DNA of 9,273 nt from an uncultured Gammaproteobacteria bacterium (GTDB taxonomy: Bacteria; Pseudomonadota; Gammaproteobacteria; Steroidobacterales; GCA-2729495): assembly GCA_937958785.1 (NCBI GenBank), contig CALGMY010000057.1:1-9273 (forward strand), in the 5' to 3' direction. The stretch's first letter is position 1; every line of letters starts with the position of its first letter. The notes beneath the pieces were generated by a model that was not told the DNA's origin, made no database searches, and saw only the letters and a program-made list of their open reading frames with translations. A program made the translations under genes and the position numbers. Positions 1 through 5,807 of this stretch are shown here, in pieces.

Positions 1-1
1 C

Positions 2-736
2 CCCCTCGCGGATCCCGCCACGCCCGTCGTCAGCGTCATCATCCCGGTGCTCGGTGCCAACGAGGCCCTCGCGCGACTCCTGGAACAGCTCCGGGGCCTG
101 CCCGATCCCCCGGACGAGATCGTGATCGTCGACGGCGGATCGAGTGCCGGCTGCCGGAGCCTCGCCCGGCGCTTCCGCTGCGTCTATCTCGCGACCCGCG
201 CCGGCCGGGGCCACCAGCTGCACGCCGGCGCGCTGCGCGCGTCGGGTGACGTGCTGTGGTTCCTGCATCCGGACGCGGAACCCCCCGTGGACGCGGTGAC
301 GCTGATCCGCAGCCGTCACCAGTCAGGTGCCGCGGGTGGTTTCTTCACCTTCCGGTTCACGGGGCGCGGGACCTGGTACAAGCGGCTGTTCGCGCGCGTC
401 GTCAATTGGCGCACCCGCATCGGCATTCCCTACGGCGACCAGGGCCTGTTCACCGGCCGGGGGAGTTACGACGCCGCCGGCGGCTTCCGGGACACGCCGA
501 TCTTCGAGGAGGTGCCCCTCGTCCGCGCACTGCGCCGGCGCGGCCCGTTCACGGCGCTCCCGGCAGCCATCGGGGTCTCGCCCCGGCAGTGGGAGCGGGA
601 CGGGTGGCTCCTGCGCAGTGCCGGCAACCGGCTGCGGGTACTGGCTTACCTCGCCGGCGTGTCACCCCGGCGCCTCGCGGGCCGGTACCAGCCCCTCGGA
701 CCCATTCCCCAGCCGGACCCGGAACCCGAACCGTGA
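2..736 (+). CDS. Glycosyltransferase, TIGR04283 type (rSAM/selenodomain-associated transferase 2), 5' partial
   Basis: This is a GT-A-fold family 2-like glycosyltransferase that has lost its beginning to the window edge. The frame is open from base 2, and the strand typical of the family start (VSVIIPV) lies at bases 29-49, so the GTG at 47 is internal and the true start is upstream. Family landmarks appear in order: IVIVDGGSSAG (nucleotide-sugar binding loop), GRGHQLHAGALRASGDVLWF followed by LHPDA (the H-x-D metal-binding equivalent of DxD), PYGDQGLF, GGFRDTPIFEEVPL (acidic catalytic region; relatives usually have MED where this has FEE), and a C-terminal QWERDG...LAYLAGVSPRRLA segment. The key acidic residues remain, so it is probably active. 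Donor and acceptor sugars cannot be read from the sequence. Its stop codon overlaps the GTG start of the radical SAM gene, so the two are very likely translated together. TIGR04283 proteins are known for association with radical SAM genes, which fits. Confidence 0.88.
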   Translation, partial: PLADPATPVVSVIIPVLGANEALARLLEQLRGLPDPPDEIVIVDGGSSAGCRSLARRFRCVYLATRAGRGHQLHAGALRASGDVLWFLHPDAEPPVDAVTLIRSRHQSGAAGGFFTFRFTGRGTWYKRLFARVVNWRTRIGIPYGDQGLFTGRGSYDAAGGFRDTPIFEEVPLVRALRRRGPFTALPAAIGVSPRQWERDGWLLRSAGNRLRVLAYLAGVSPRRLAGRYQPLGPIPQPDPEPEP

Positions 737-1578
737 CCTTGCCGGTGGCGGCCGGGTCCCTCGCCGAACTCTGGTTCCACACGGGCACGGCCTGCAACCT
801 GGACTGCCCGTTCTGCCTGGAGGGCTCCCGTCCCGGCGATACCCGGCTCGGACGCCTGTCCCTCGCCGACGTGCGATCGCTGGTGGACACGGCGGTGGCC
901 CTCGGCGTCCGCCAGTTCTCGTTCACCGGCGGCGAGCCTTTCGTGGTGAAGGACATGGTGGCGATGCTGGACTACGCCGCCCGCTTCCGGCCCTGCCTGT
1001 TGCTGACCAATGGCACGGCGCCCGTGGTCCGGCGCCTCGCCCAGATCCGCCGGCTGGCCGGCACGCCGCACCCGATCGCCTTCCGCATCAGCCTCGACCA
1101 TGCGGACGAGGCGCGCCACGATGCCGCGCGGGGCGCGGGCAACTTCCGCCTCGCCCTCGAGGCCCTGCGCGCGCTGCACAAGGCGGGCTTCGCCGTGACG
1201 ATCGCCCGCCAGCCGGACCCGGGCCGGGACGCGGCGGTGGTGGACGCGGAGTTCCGCGCCCTGTTCGCTGGCCAGGGCCTGCCCGCCGACCTGGGGATCA
1301 TCGCCCTGCCCGATTACGGCCCGCCGGGTGCGGACCGGCCGGTCGCACCGGTACCGGACGGGCAGCGTGCCGGCCGCCTGCCCCTCATGTGCAGCTACAG
1401 CCGGATGGTCGTGAAGCAGGACGGCCGGCTGCGCTTCTACGCCTGCCCGCTGGTGGATGACGACGGCCGCTTCGACCTCGGCGCTTCCCTGGTGGACGCG
1501 CTCGCTGCTCCCGTCCTGCCGGGCCATCATCGTTGCTACAGTTGCGCCCGGTACGGCTGGGCCGGCAGCGTGGAATAG
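733..1578 (+). CDS. Radical SAM protein with four C-terminal cysteines
   Basis: A 281-residue radical SAM enzyme. The cluster-binding motif CNLDCPFC (C21, C25, C28; CX3CX2C) should hold the [4Fe-4S] cluster that cleaves S-adenosylmethionine. FTGGEP at 64-69 is the usual SAM-amino-group GGE motif, and a FRISLDH strand lies near 117-123. The last 75 residues carry C210, C228, C258 and C261 (the last pair as CYSC), suggesting a SPASM/twitch-like auxiliary Fe-S site, though too compact for a full SPASM domain. The start is GTG at 733, which overlaps the glycosyltransferase stop (GTGA), places the CX3CX2C motif about 20 residues from the N-terminus as is usual, and removes a long upstream extension that is only a shadow of the glycosyltransferase gene. 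Substrate is unknown. It lacks the long C-terminal domain of the ArsS-like radical SAM/Cys-rich proteins. The context suggests modification of a small molecule or peptide alongside the glycosyltransferase, but this is inference. Confidence 0.88.
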   Translation: MTLPVAAGSLAELWFHTGTACNLDCPFCLEGSRPGDTRLGRLSLADVRSLVDTAVALGVRQFSFTGGEPFVVKDMVAMLDYAARFRPCLLLTNGTAPVVRRLAQIRRLAGTPHPIAFRISLDHADEARHDAARGAGNFRLALEALRALHKAGFAVTIARQPDPGRDAAVVDAEFRALFAGQGLPADLGIIALPDYGPPGADRPVAPVPDGQRAGRLPLMCSYSRMVVKQDGRLRFYACPLVDDDGRFDLGASLVDALAAPVLPGHHRCYSCARYGWAGSVE

Positions 1579-1582
1579 CCAG

Positions 1583-2032
1583 ATGCTCGTGATCGATCCC
1601 GCCTGGGCCGGCAAGGTCCAGTTCTACGAACTCCTCTTCGGCACCTGGACGGTCTACATCTTCCTGGTGCTGCTGTGGGAGAAGGTGCTCCGCGCGCCCC
1701 TGCCCGAGTGGCGCTACGTGCTCATGAACTTCATGGGTGCCGGGGCGTTCTGGATCAACCACTACTTCCAGAAGGCGCCCTTCTGGCTGGCGATGCTGAA
1801 CACCTACACGGTGATCTACTTGGTCGCCTGGTGGTGGCTCGGGGTGCGCGGCCAGCCCCGCCCCGCCTGGTGGCAGGCCGTGGCGACCCTCGCGGCGCTG
1901 GTCTACACCGCCGCCTTCATCGGCTTCGAGCAGCTGGCCCGGCTCGGGGTCGACGGCTACGGGGTCAACGAATTCTGGTTCATGGCCGCGAGCTACTTCG
2001 GCTTCATCGGCGTCATCCTCTGGCGCCGATGA
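1583..2032 (+). CDS. Small tryptophan-rich integral membrane protein of unknown function
   Basis: A 149-residue protein I do not recognise. It has about five hydrophobic segments, near residues 13-32, 45-62, 66-88, 96-118 and 130-147, joined by short loops, so it should be an inner-membrane protein with little soluble mass. Thirteen of the 149 residues are Trp, including a WWW run at 83-85 and WW at 96-97, and aromatic residues are frequent throughout. The frame stays open upstream to 1457, but that part overlaps the 3' end of the radical SAM gene and reads as low-quality sequence. ATG 1583, 4 nt after the radical SAM stop, gives a protein beginning MLVIDPAWAG and is preferred; the upstream Shine-Dalgarno is weak (GGA in TGGAATAGCCAG), consistent with translational coupling. 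Position and spacing make it the third gene of the glycosyltransferase-radical SAM cluster. No catalytic motif is visible. Confidence 0.72.
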   Translation: MLVIDPAWAGKVQFYELLFGTWTVYIFLVLLWEKVLRAPLPEWRYVLMNFMGAGAFWINHYFQKAPFWLAMLNTYTVIYLVAWWWLGVRGQPRPAWWQAVATLAALVYTAAFIGFEQLARLGVDGYGVNEFWFMAASYFGFIGVILWRR

Positions 2033-2039
2033 CGGAGTC
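2033..2039. other. Seven-base convergent junction
   Basis: The stop of the plus-strand membrane protein (TGA 2030-2032) and the stop of the minus-strand AgmX-like gene (TAG, 2042-2040) face each other across 7 bp. I see no GC stem followed by a T run here on either strand, so transcription from each side probably ends inside the opposing coding region or by Rho. Confidence 0.6.
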
Positions 2040-3029
2040 CTAGGCCGGGAAGAAGTCGATCGGCTTGGTCGTGGTGACCGGCGGCACGTCCTTCGACAGG
2101 AAGGTGAACATCCGGATCCGCTGGAGCAGCTTCTTCTCCAGCTCCTCGTCGCCCAGCTCGCTCGACACGACCTCGACGGCCGAGACTTGGCCGCTCGGCT
2201 CGATGGTGAGGCGCAGCACCAGCTTGCCCTGCAGGGACGGGTTGCTGCGCAGGGCACGGTTGTAGAGGGCGTAGATCGCGCCCTTGTTCTGGTCGAAGAC
2301 CATCTCGATCTCTTCGCGGCTGCGGCCGGCCTTGCCGCTGCCCTCCCCCGCGCCGCCCGGGCCCCGGCTGGCACTGCCGCCGCCGAGCGCGGCGACGCCA
2401 CTCGCCACCTGGGTGGTGGCACGGCCGCCGAGCCCGGAACCACCCGTGTTGCGGCTCATGCCGGCAGTGTTGATGCCACCACTGCCGACGCCGGCCTTCG
2501 AGGTGATGAGGGCGCGCTCCGCCTGCGGGGCATCACCCACGGCACCGGTGTAGGCGGTACCGCCGGAGGTGATGCTGGCGAGTGCCTGGCTGTCCCGCAG
2601 GTCCGCGAGTTCGTCGGCAAAGGGCAGCAGGCCGGCCTTGCCGGCCCGCTCCCGGGCGGCGGTCTTGCGGTCCGGCGCGGGCCGGGGCTGCTCGGCCGCG
2701 ACCTTCTCCACGGGCACCGGCTCGGGACGGGTCTCGGCTACCGGCTCCGGGGTCTCGGGTTTCACGACGGGTGCCGGTGGCGGGATCGGTGCCGGCTTCT
2801 CCAGCACCAGGCGCGCGAGGCGCGGCGGTACCGGCCGGGTGACGGCGGGATCACGCTCCGGCATGGGCAGGAGGGACATCAGCAGGCAAAGGACGACCGT
2901 CCCGATGGCGACCTGGCGGCCAATGGCCCGGAAGCGCTGTTCCTCGTCGGCGGACGGGTCCCAGGGCAGCAGGTAGCTGCGGTAGGCGGCCAGCGCGACG
3001 GCAGGACGGTTCGGGATCGCGGCGCTCAC
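2040..3029 (-). CDS. TonB-like protein with AgmX/PglI-type C-terminal domain
   Basis: A 329-residue energy-transducing protein of the TonB/AgmX (GltJ-like) kind. Order of parts: a cytoplasmic N-terminus of about 38 residues, one membrane helix near 39-56 (VAIGTVVLCLLMSLLPM), a proline-rich periplasmic stretch about 61-122 with many Pro-Glu/Pro-Val pairs, a segment about 123-155, a Gly/Ser-rich linker about 155-236, and a C-terminal domain about 237-329 beginning EEIEMVFDQNKGAIYALYNR and ending in PIDFFPA. The C-terminal domain pattern is that of AgmX/PglI proteins, related to TonB C-terminal domains. The zinc-finger/GYF modules at the N-terminus of Myxococcus AgmX are absent. The start is GTG 3029, overlapping the ExbD stop by 4 bp (GTGA), with AGGTGG seven bases upstream. 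As last gene of the ExbB-ExbD-ExbD run it is the likely force-transmitting arm across the periplasm. The partner in the outer membrane is unknown. Confidence 0.87.
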   Translation of the reverse strand: MSAAIPNRPAVALAAYRSYLLPWDPSADEEQRFRAIGRQVAIGTVVLCLLMSLLPMPERDPAVTRPVPPRLARLVLEKPAPIPPPAPVVKPETPEPVAETRPEPVPVEKVAAEQPRPAPDRKTAARERAGKAGLLPFADELADLRDSQALASITSGGTAYTGAVGDAPQAERALITSKAGVGSGGINTAGMSRNTGGSGLGGRATTQVASGVAALGGGSASRGPGGAGEGSGKAGRSREEIEMVFDQNKGAIYALYNRALRSNPSLQGKLVLRLTIEPSGQVSAVEVVSSELGDEELEKKLLQRIRMFTFLSKDVPPVTTTKPIDFFPA

Positions 3030-3553
3030 AGGGCAGCCACCTGCGGCGCGGGCGCCGCGCCGGCCTTCTGGACCACGGCAAGGGAGATCTGGCCGAACTC
3101 GGCGGCCGTGCAGCTGGCCATCACCCGCTTCAGCAGCCGGTACGGCAGTTCCCGGTCACCCAGGATGGTCACTTCCCGGGCCGCGATATCGACCTTCGCC
3201 TGCTGGATCAGCACGCGGTCGGTCTGCTGGCGGAGCGCGGCCTTGAGTTCGGGGATCACCAGCTCATCGCCCGCCTCCGCGGCGGCGACGGTGGTAACCG
3301 GCCGGCCCTGCACGAGGATCTGGTCCTCGGTGACCATGATGACCACGGACTCCCGTGCCTTCTCGAGGGCTGCGGACTCCGGCAGCTGGATTTCCTTGGG
3401 GTTGGGCAGCACCTCCGTCTCGGCGGAGCTGACCAGCAGGAAGAACACCAGGATCGTGAAGATGTCCATCATGGACACCAGGTTCAGGGCCGACCCGGCC
3501 TTCGTCCGCTTGTGGTGGCGCTCCATGCGCAGCGCCCGCTTCGACATCTGCAT
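3026..3553 (-). CDS. ExbD/TolR-family biopolymer transport protein (second copy, with membrane Asp)
   Basis: A 175-residue ExbD/TolR-type subunit of a proton-driven inner-membrane motor. A basic cytoplasmic N-terminus (HHKRTK at 13-18) precedes a single membrane helix, NLVSMMDIFTILVFFLLVSS, near 24-43. D30 in SMMD occupies the place of the proton-coupling Asp of E. coli ExbD (D25) and TolR (D23). The rest is a periplasmic domain with a typical ending: LGDRELPYRLLKRVMASCTA followed by FGQISLAVVQK. Its length is slightly above the usual 135-150 residues because of an extra segment around 60-110. ATG 3553 is supported by GGAGG seven bases upstream, which lies inside the end of the preceding ExbD gene; the two are separated by only 3 nt. 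The gene then overlaps the AgmX-like gene by 4 bp. It should pair with the other ExbD and with ExbB in one complex. Confidence 0.92.
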   Translation of the reverse strand: MQMSKRALRMERHHKRTKAGSALNLVSMMDIFTILVFFLLVSSAETEVLPNPKEIQLPESAALEKARESVVIMVTEDQILVQGRPVTTVAAAEAGDELVIPELKAALRQQTDRVLIQQAKVDIAAREVTILGDRELPYRLLKRVMASCTAAEFGQISLAVVQKAGAAPAPQVAAL

Positions 3554-3556
3554 CGC

Positions 3557-4063
3557 TCAGCCTCCCCGGGCCGCGCCGGCCACCGGCGCGTCGCCGATGG
3601 AAATGTCAGGGAAGAGCTCGGCCTGCACGACCTTGCCGCCTTCCTTCGCCTCGAAGGCCCGCAGCGCGTCCATGACCTGCACCAGGGTGTCATAGGGCAC
3701 GTCCGGCTCGAGCAGGACCGTGGCGTTGGTCATCTCCGGGTAGCTGGCCTTCACCCGCTGGAGGTAGCTCGCGAGGCCGCGCAGGTCGTAGCCCTCGCCG
3801 TCCCGGGGCAGGCGGGTCAGCAGGCCGTTGGTGCGCTCGCCGACCTCGAGGCCATCCTTGCGCACCGTCACCTCGAGCTGGAACTTGGGCTCCTCCGCCG
3901 CGACCGTGGACTCGGCCGGCAGGTTCAGCTCGATGATCGCCAGCCGCGAGAAGACGGCCGTGATCAACAGGAACGGCACGAGGACGACCATCAGGTTCAT
4001 GAAGGCCGTGATCTCGAGATCCGGGGTCTCGACCTTCCGCCGCCTGCGCCACTTGCTTCGCAT
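3557..4063 (-). CDS. ExbD/TolR-family protein (first copy, membrane Asp replaced by Asn)
   Basis: A 168-residue ExbD/TolR-family protein. It has a very basic cytoplasmic start (KWRRRRK at 4-10), the segment VETPDLEITA and one membrane helix about 21-40 (FMNLMVVLVPFLLITAVFSR). Aligned by eye to canonical ExbD (TPFIDVMLVLLIIFM), the proton-binding Asp corresponds to N23 in FMNLM. The nearest acidic residues, D15 and E17, lie at the cytoplasmic edge of the helix. The periplasmic domain runs from LNLPAES to a typical ExbD segment, ATVLLEPDVPYDTLVQVMDA, near 114-133. The frame is open to 4123, but ATG 4063 has GGGAG about seven bases upstream and gives the normal family N-terminus, so the extra 20 residues are rejected. 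There are 19 nt after the ExbB stop and 3 nt before the second ExbD. The likely role is a structural or regulatory partner of the Asp-bearing ExbD. Confidence 0.92.
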   Translation of the reverse strand: MRSKWRRRRKVETPDLEITAFMNLMVVLVPFLLITAVFSRLAIIELNLPAESTVAAEEPKFQLEVTVRKDGLEVGERTNGLLTRLPRDGEGYDLRGLASYLQRVKASYPEMTNATVLLEPDVPYDTLVQVMDALRAFEAKEGGKVVQAELFPDISIGDAPVAGAARGG

Positions 4064-4082
4064 GGTCCCGCTCCCCGAGGCC

Positions 4083-4733
4083 TCAGGCCGGAACCTGCTG
4101 GCGACGCCGCTCCTCGACGGCATTCAGGAACTTGACGGAGACCATCTCGAGGCTGTCGACGATGCGGGTGGTCTTGCTCTGCAGGACCGTGTGGACCAGC
4201 AGCAGCGGGATGGCAACGATCAGGCCGAACGCGGTGGTGTTCATCGCCACCGAGATGCTGGCGGAGAGCAGGTCGGCCTTCTCGGCGGGATTGGCCTCGG
4301 CGACCGCCGTGAACGCCTGGATCAGGCCGATGATCGTGCCGAGCAGGCCGAGCAGCGTGGCGATGTTGGCGAAGGTGGCCAGGTAGTGGGTCCGGCTCTC
4401 CAGCCGCGGCATGACCTCCATCAGGCTCTCTTCCATGGCCTTCTCGATGTCGTCCCGGCGGGTCGTGGTCCTGGTGCGATCCAGCCCGTAGGTCAGGATC
4501 GAGCCGATCGCAGCCCCCGACTTCGACGTGACGCTCGCCGCCTCGGCGAACTTGCCCGCCTGGATGAACGGCGTGATCTTCTTCCACAGCATCTGGTTGC
4601 TGACCGACGTCTTCGACAGGTAGACGTACCGTTCGATGGCCACCGCCAGGCCCGCGGCGAAGACCAGCGCGATCGGGTACATGAAGAACCCGCCGTCCTG
4701 GAAAAAGCCGACTACCGCTGAATACATGTCCAT
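4083..4733 (-). CDS. MotA/TolQ/ExbB-family proton channel protein
   Basis: A 216-residue inner-membrane stator/channel subunit. Three membrane helices are visible: about 15-33 (FFMYPIALVFAAGLAVAI), 118-141 (ATFANIATLLGLLGTIIGLI) and 158-181 (ISVAMNTTAFGLIVAIPLLL), with a cytoplasmic loop of about 80 residues between the first two, as in ExbB and TolQ. T166/T167 and the FGLIVAIP turn in the third helix match the conserved polar stripe of the family that faces the ExbD helix. The frame is open to a TTG at 4742, but AGGAGG (4744-4749) sits only one base from that codon. ATG 4733, ten bases downstream of AGGAGG and directly after GGGAG, is the better start; an ATG at 4727 is also possible. This is the only ExbB-type gene here, serving two ExbD genes directly downstream. 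The strong Shine-Dalgarno in a 48-nt gap contrasts with the coupled starts elsewhere in the run. Confidence 0.93.
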   Translation of the reverse strand: MDMYSAVVGFFQDGGFFMYPIALVFAAGLAVAIERYVYLSKTSVSNQMLWKKITPFIQAGKFAEAASVTSKSGAAIGSILTYGLDRTRTTTRRDDIEKAMEESLMEVMPRLESRTHYLATFANIATLLGLLGTIIGLIQAFTAVAEANPAEKADLLSASISVAMNTTAFGLIVAIPLLLVHTVLQSKTTRIVDSLEMVSVKFLNAVEERRRQQVPA

Positions 4734-4743
4734 TGCTCCCAAG

Positions 4744-4749
4744 CCTCCT
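4744..4749 (-). promoter_or_regulatory. Strong Shine-Dalgarno of the ExbB-type gene
   Basis: On the minus strand this reads AGGAGG, a near-perfect anti-SD match, ten bases before ATG 4733 and one base before the rejected TTG at 4742. It decides the start in favour of 4733 and suggests independent, strong ribosome loading on the channel subunit. Confidence 0.7.
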
Positions 4750-4762
4750 TGCCCAATCCGAC

Positions 4763-4779
4763 CGCCGCTACTGGCGGCG
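4763..4779 (-). repeat. GC-rich inverted repeat (hairpin) between the small exported-protein gene and the ExbB gene
   Basis: A 6-bp perfect stem (CGCCGC / GCGGCG) with a 5-base loop lies 2 bases after the stop codon of the upstream gene and 13 bases before AGGAGG. An 8-base direct repeat, CAGTAGCG on the minus strand, occurs at 4766-4773 and again at 4780-4787, the second copy containing the TAG stop. There is no T run, so it is not a standard intrinsic terminator. It could be an mRNA processing or stability element, or chance in GC-rich DNA. Confidence 0.35.
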
Positions 4780-4781
4780 CG

Positions 4782-5192
4782 CTACTGACCCGACCCCGCC
4801 CCATACAATTGACTGAAATAGCGGGTTTGTCGGCGAAACACTTCACGGTCCACGGGGGCGAGCGCCTCCTCGACCAGGCTGTTCACGGGGCGCCCCGCCA
4901 GCTCGACCATGGCGGGGTCCTTCCACGGCACGATGTAGAGCACCTTGGGCAGCTCCTGGTTGCCGCGGATCGCCGTTGCGTCGAGGGCCAGGGGGCCCGG
5001 CGGTGGCTCCCGGGTCTCCGTGGCGGTTGTGGCCGCCCGCCTGGCCGCCGGCGGCTGCTCCGGGTTTGCCGGCTCCTGGGCACGCACGCCGCAGGCGAGC
5101 GCGAGGCCCAGCATGGCGACGCGCGCCCGGGCCAGCGTCGACCGGCGCAGCACGCGCACCGACGGCAGCAGCATGTTCACGAGACCGCTCAC
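4782..5192 (-). CDS. Small exported protein of unknown function in the ExbB/ExbD operon
   Basis: A 136-residue protein whose function I cannot name. A basic N-terminus (VRVLRRSTLARAR) followed by VAMLGLALACGVRA looks like a signal peptide with cleavage after A38 (VRA before QEP). C34 lies in ALAC, a poor lipobox, so a soluble periplasmic product is more likely than a lipoprotein. Residues about 40-68 are Pro/Ala/Thr-rich and probably disordered. The last 68 residues, from LALDATAIRGNQELPKVLYI through VPWKDPAMVELAGRPVNSLV to a C-terminal RQTRYFSQLYG, look like a compact conserved module. Start is GTG 5192, overlapping the TPR lipoprotein stop (GTGA) with GGAG eight bases upstream; ATG 5174 is the alternative and keeps the signal sequence. 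The gene sits between the TPR lipoprotein and the ExbB gene, so it is probably a periplasmic accessory of the same envelope machine. Confidence 0.8.
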   Translation of the reverse strand: MSGLVNMLLPSVRVLRRSTLARARVAMLGLALACGVRAQEPANPEQPPAARRAATTATETREPPPGPLALDATAIRGNQELPKVLYIVPWKDPAMVELAGRPVNSLVEEALAPVDREVFRRQTRYFSQLYGAGSGQ

Positions 5193-5800
5193 GTGGCCGG
5201 CTCCGTGCGGGCGGCCTTCGGCGTGGCGCCGGCCCGGCGGCGCAGGTCTGCCACCCACTTCTCCACGTCGGGCCGCGCATCGACCGCGCCGCCCACCTCC
5301 AGGTAGCGCTCGTAGTTCTGCACCGCGAGTTCCGGCCTCGGGAGGTAGAGTTCGTAGAGCATGGCCAGGTTGAAATAGGCCGGGGCGTAGTCGGGCTGCA
5401 GGCTGATCGCCTGGAGGTAGGACAGCTCCGCGTCGGCGAAGCGCCCCTGGCGGCGGGCGAGCACGCCGAGCTCGCTCCACGCCGGTCCACAGTGCGTGCA
5501 GACCCGGGTGGCCCGCTCGAAGAGCTCCCGGGCGGCGGCCTCGTCGCCGCCGCGCGCCTGCTCGAGGCCGAGCGTCACCAGCGGCCCGGCGAGGTCCGGA
5601 TGTGCCGCACTGAACTTCGCGAGGTCGGCCGGGGCGCCCTCGTCACCGGCTGCCAGCCGCTGGACCAGTTCCGCATAGCGGGCGGCCTGCTCCGGCGGCA
5701 CGGGGCCGGCCCCGGCAGACTCGGGCGCGGGCGGACTGCCGCCCAGCGTGCCGCACGCCGCGAGCACCAGGGGTCCCAGCACGACGGGCAACGCGCGCAT
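5189..5800 (-). CDS. Tetratricopeptide-repeat lipoprotein
   Basis: A 203-residue predicted lipoprotein. The signal peptide MRALPVVLGPLVLAAC ends in a good lipobox (LAAC, C16); Gly at +2 rather than Asp favours transfer to the outer membrane. After a Pro/Ala-rich linker come helical repeats: an incomplete one about 68-100, then two good TPRs at about 105-138 (AWSELGVLARRQGRFADAEL) and 139-172 (AYFNLAMLYELYLPRPELAV). A CTHC pair (C101, C104) precedes the first good TPR. The frame is open to ATG 5830, inside the upstream gene, but ATG 5800 has GAGG five bases upstream, follows the upstream stop by 7 nt and gives a normal lipoprotein signal, so it is preferred. TPRs mediate protein contacts; in this operon the protein may anchor the motor's periplasmic parts to the outer membrane, which is inference. 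Confidence 0.87.
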   Translation of the reverse strand: MRALPVVLGPLVLAACGTLGGSPPAPESAGAGPVPPEQAARYAELVQRLAAGDEGAPADLAKFSAAHPDLAGPLVTLGLEQARGGDEAAARELFERATRVCTHCGPAWSELGVLARRQGRFADAELSYLQAISLQPDYAPAYFNLAMLYELYLPRPELAVQNYERYLEVGGAVDARPDVEKWVADLRRRAGATPKAARTEPAT

Positions 5801-5807
5801 TCCCGCC

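Noticed and set aside
256..732. N-terminal extension of the radical SAM frame inside the glycosyltransferase gene
   Set aside because: It is an Arg/Pro/His-rich shadow of the glycosyltransferase. GTG 733 gives the normal radical SAM N-terminus.
733..1578. ArsS-like radical SAM/Cys-rich (selenodomain) enzyme
   Set aside because: At 281 residues it lacks the additional C-terminal domain of that family; only the core motif and four C-terminal Cys are seen.
1457..1582. Upstream extension of the small membrane protein
   Set aside because: It overlaps the end of the radical SAM gene in another frame and adds no signal or domain. ATG 1583 fits operon spacing.
646..1614. Long minus-strand frame opposite the radical SAM gene
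   Set aside because: Low-complexity shadow; the plus strand carries CX3CX2C and GGE motifs.
2040..3029. Classical TonB for siderophore or B12 receptors
   Set aside because: The C-terminal domain pattern is AgmX/PglI-like, the Gly/Ser linker is atypical, and no TonB-dependent receptor gene is nearby.
2187..3695. A 502-codon plus-strand frame antisense to the AgmX-like and ExbD genes
   Set aside because: It crosses the boundaries of recognised genes, has low-complexity composition and shows no family motif.
4064..4123. A 20-residue N-terminal extension of the first ExbD
   Set aside because: It overlaps the ExbB stop and is not ExbD-like; ATG 4063 has its own SD.
4763..4779. Intrinsic terminator after the 136-residue protein gene
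   Set aside because: The stem is only 6 bp and no T run follows on the minus strand; the downstream genes belong functionally with those upstream.
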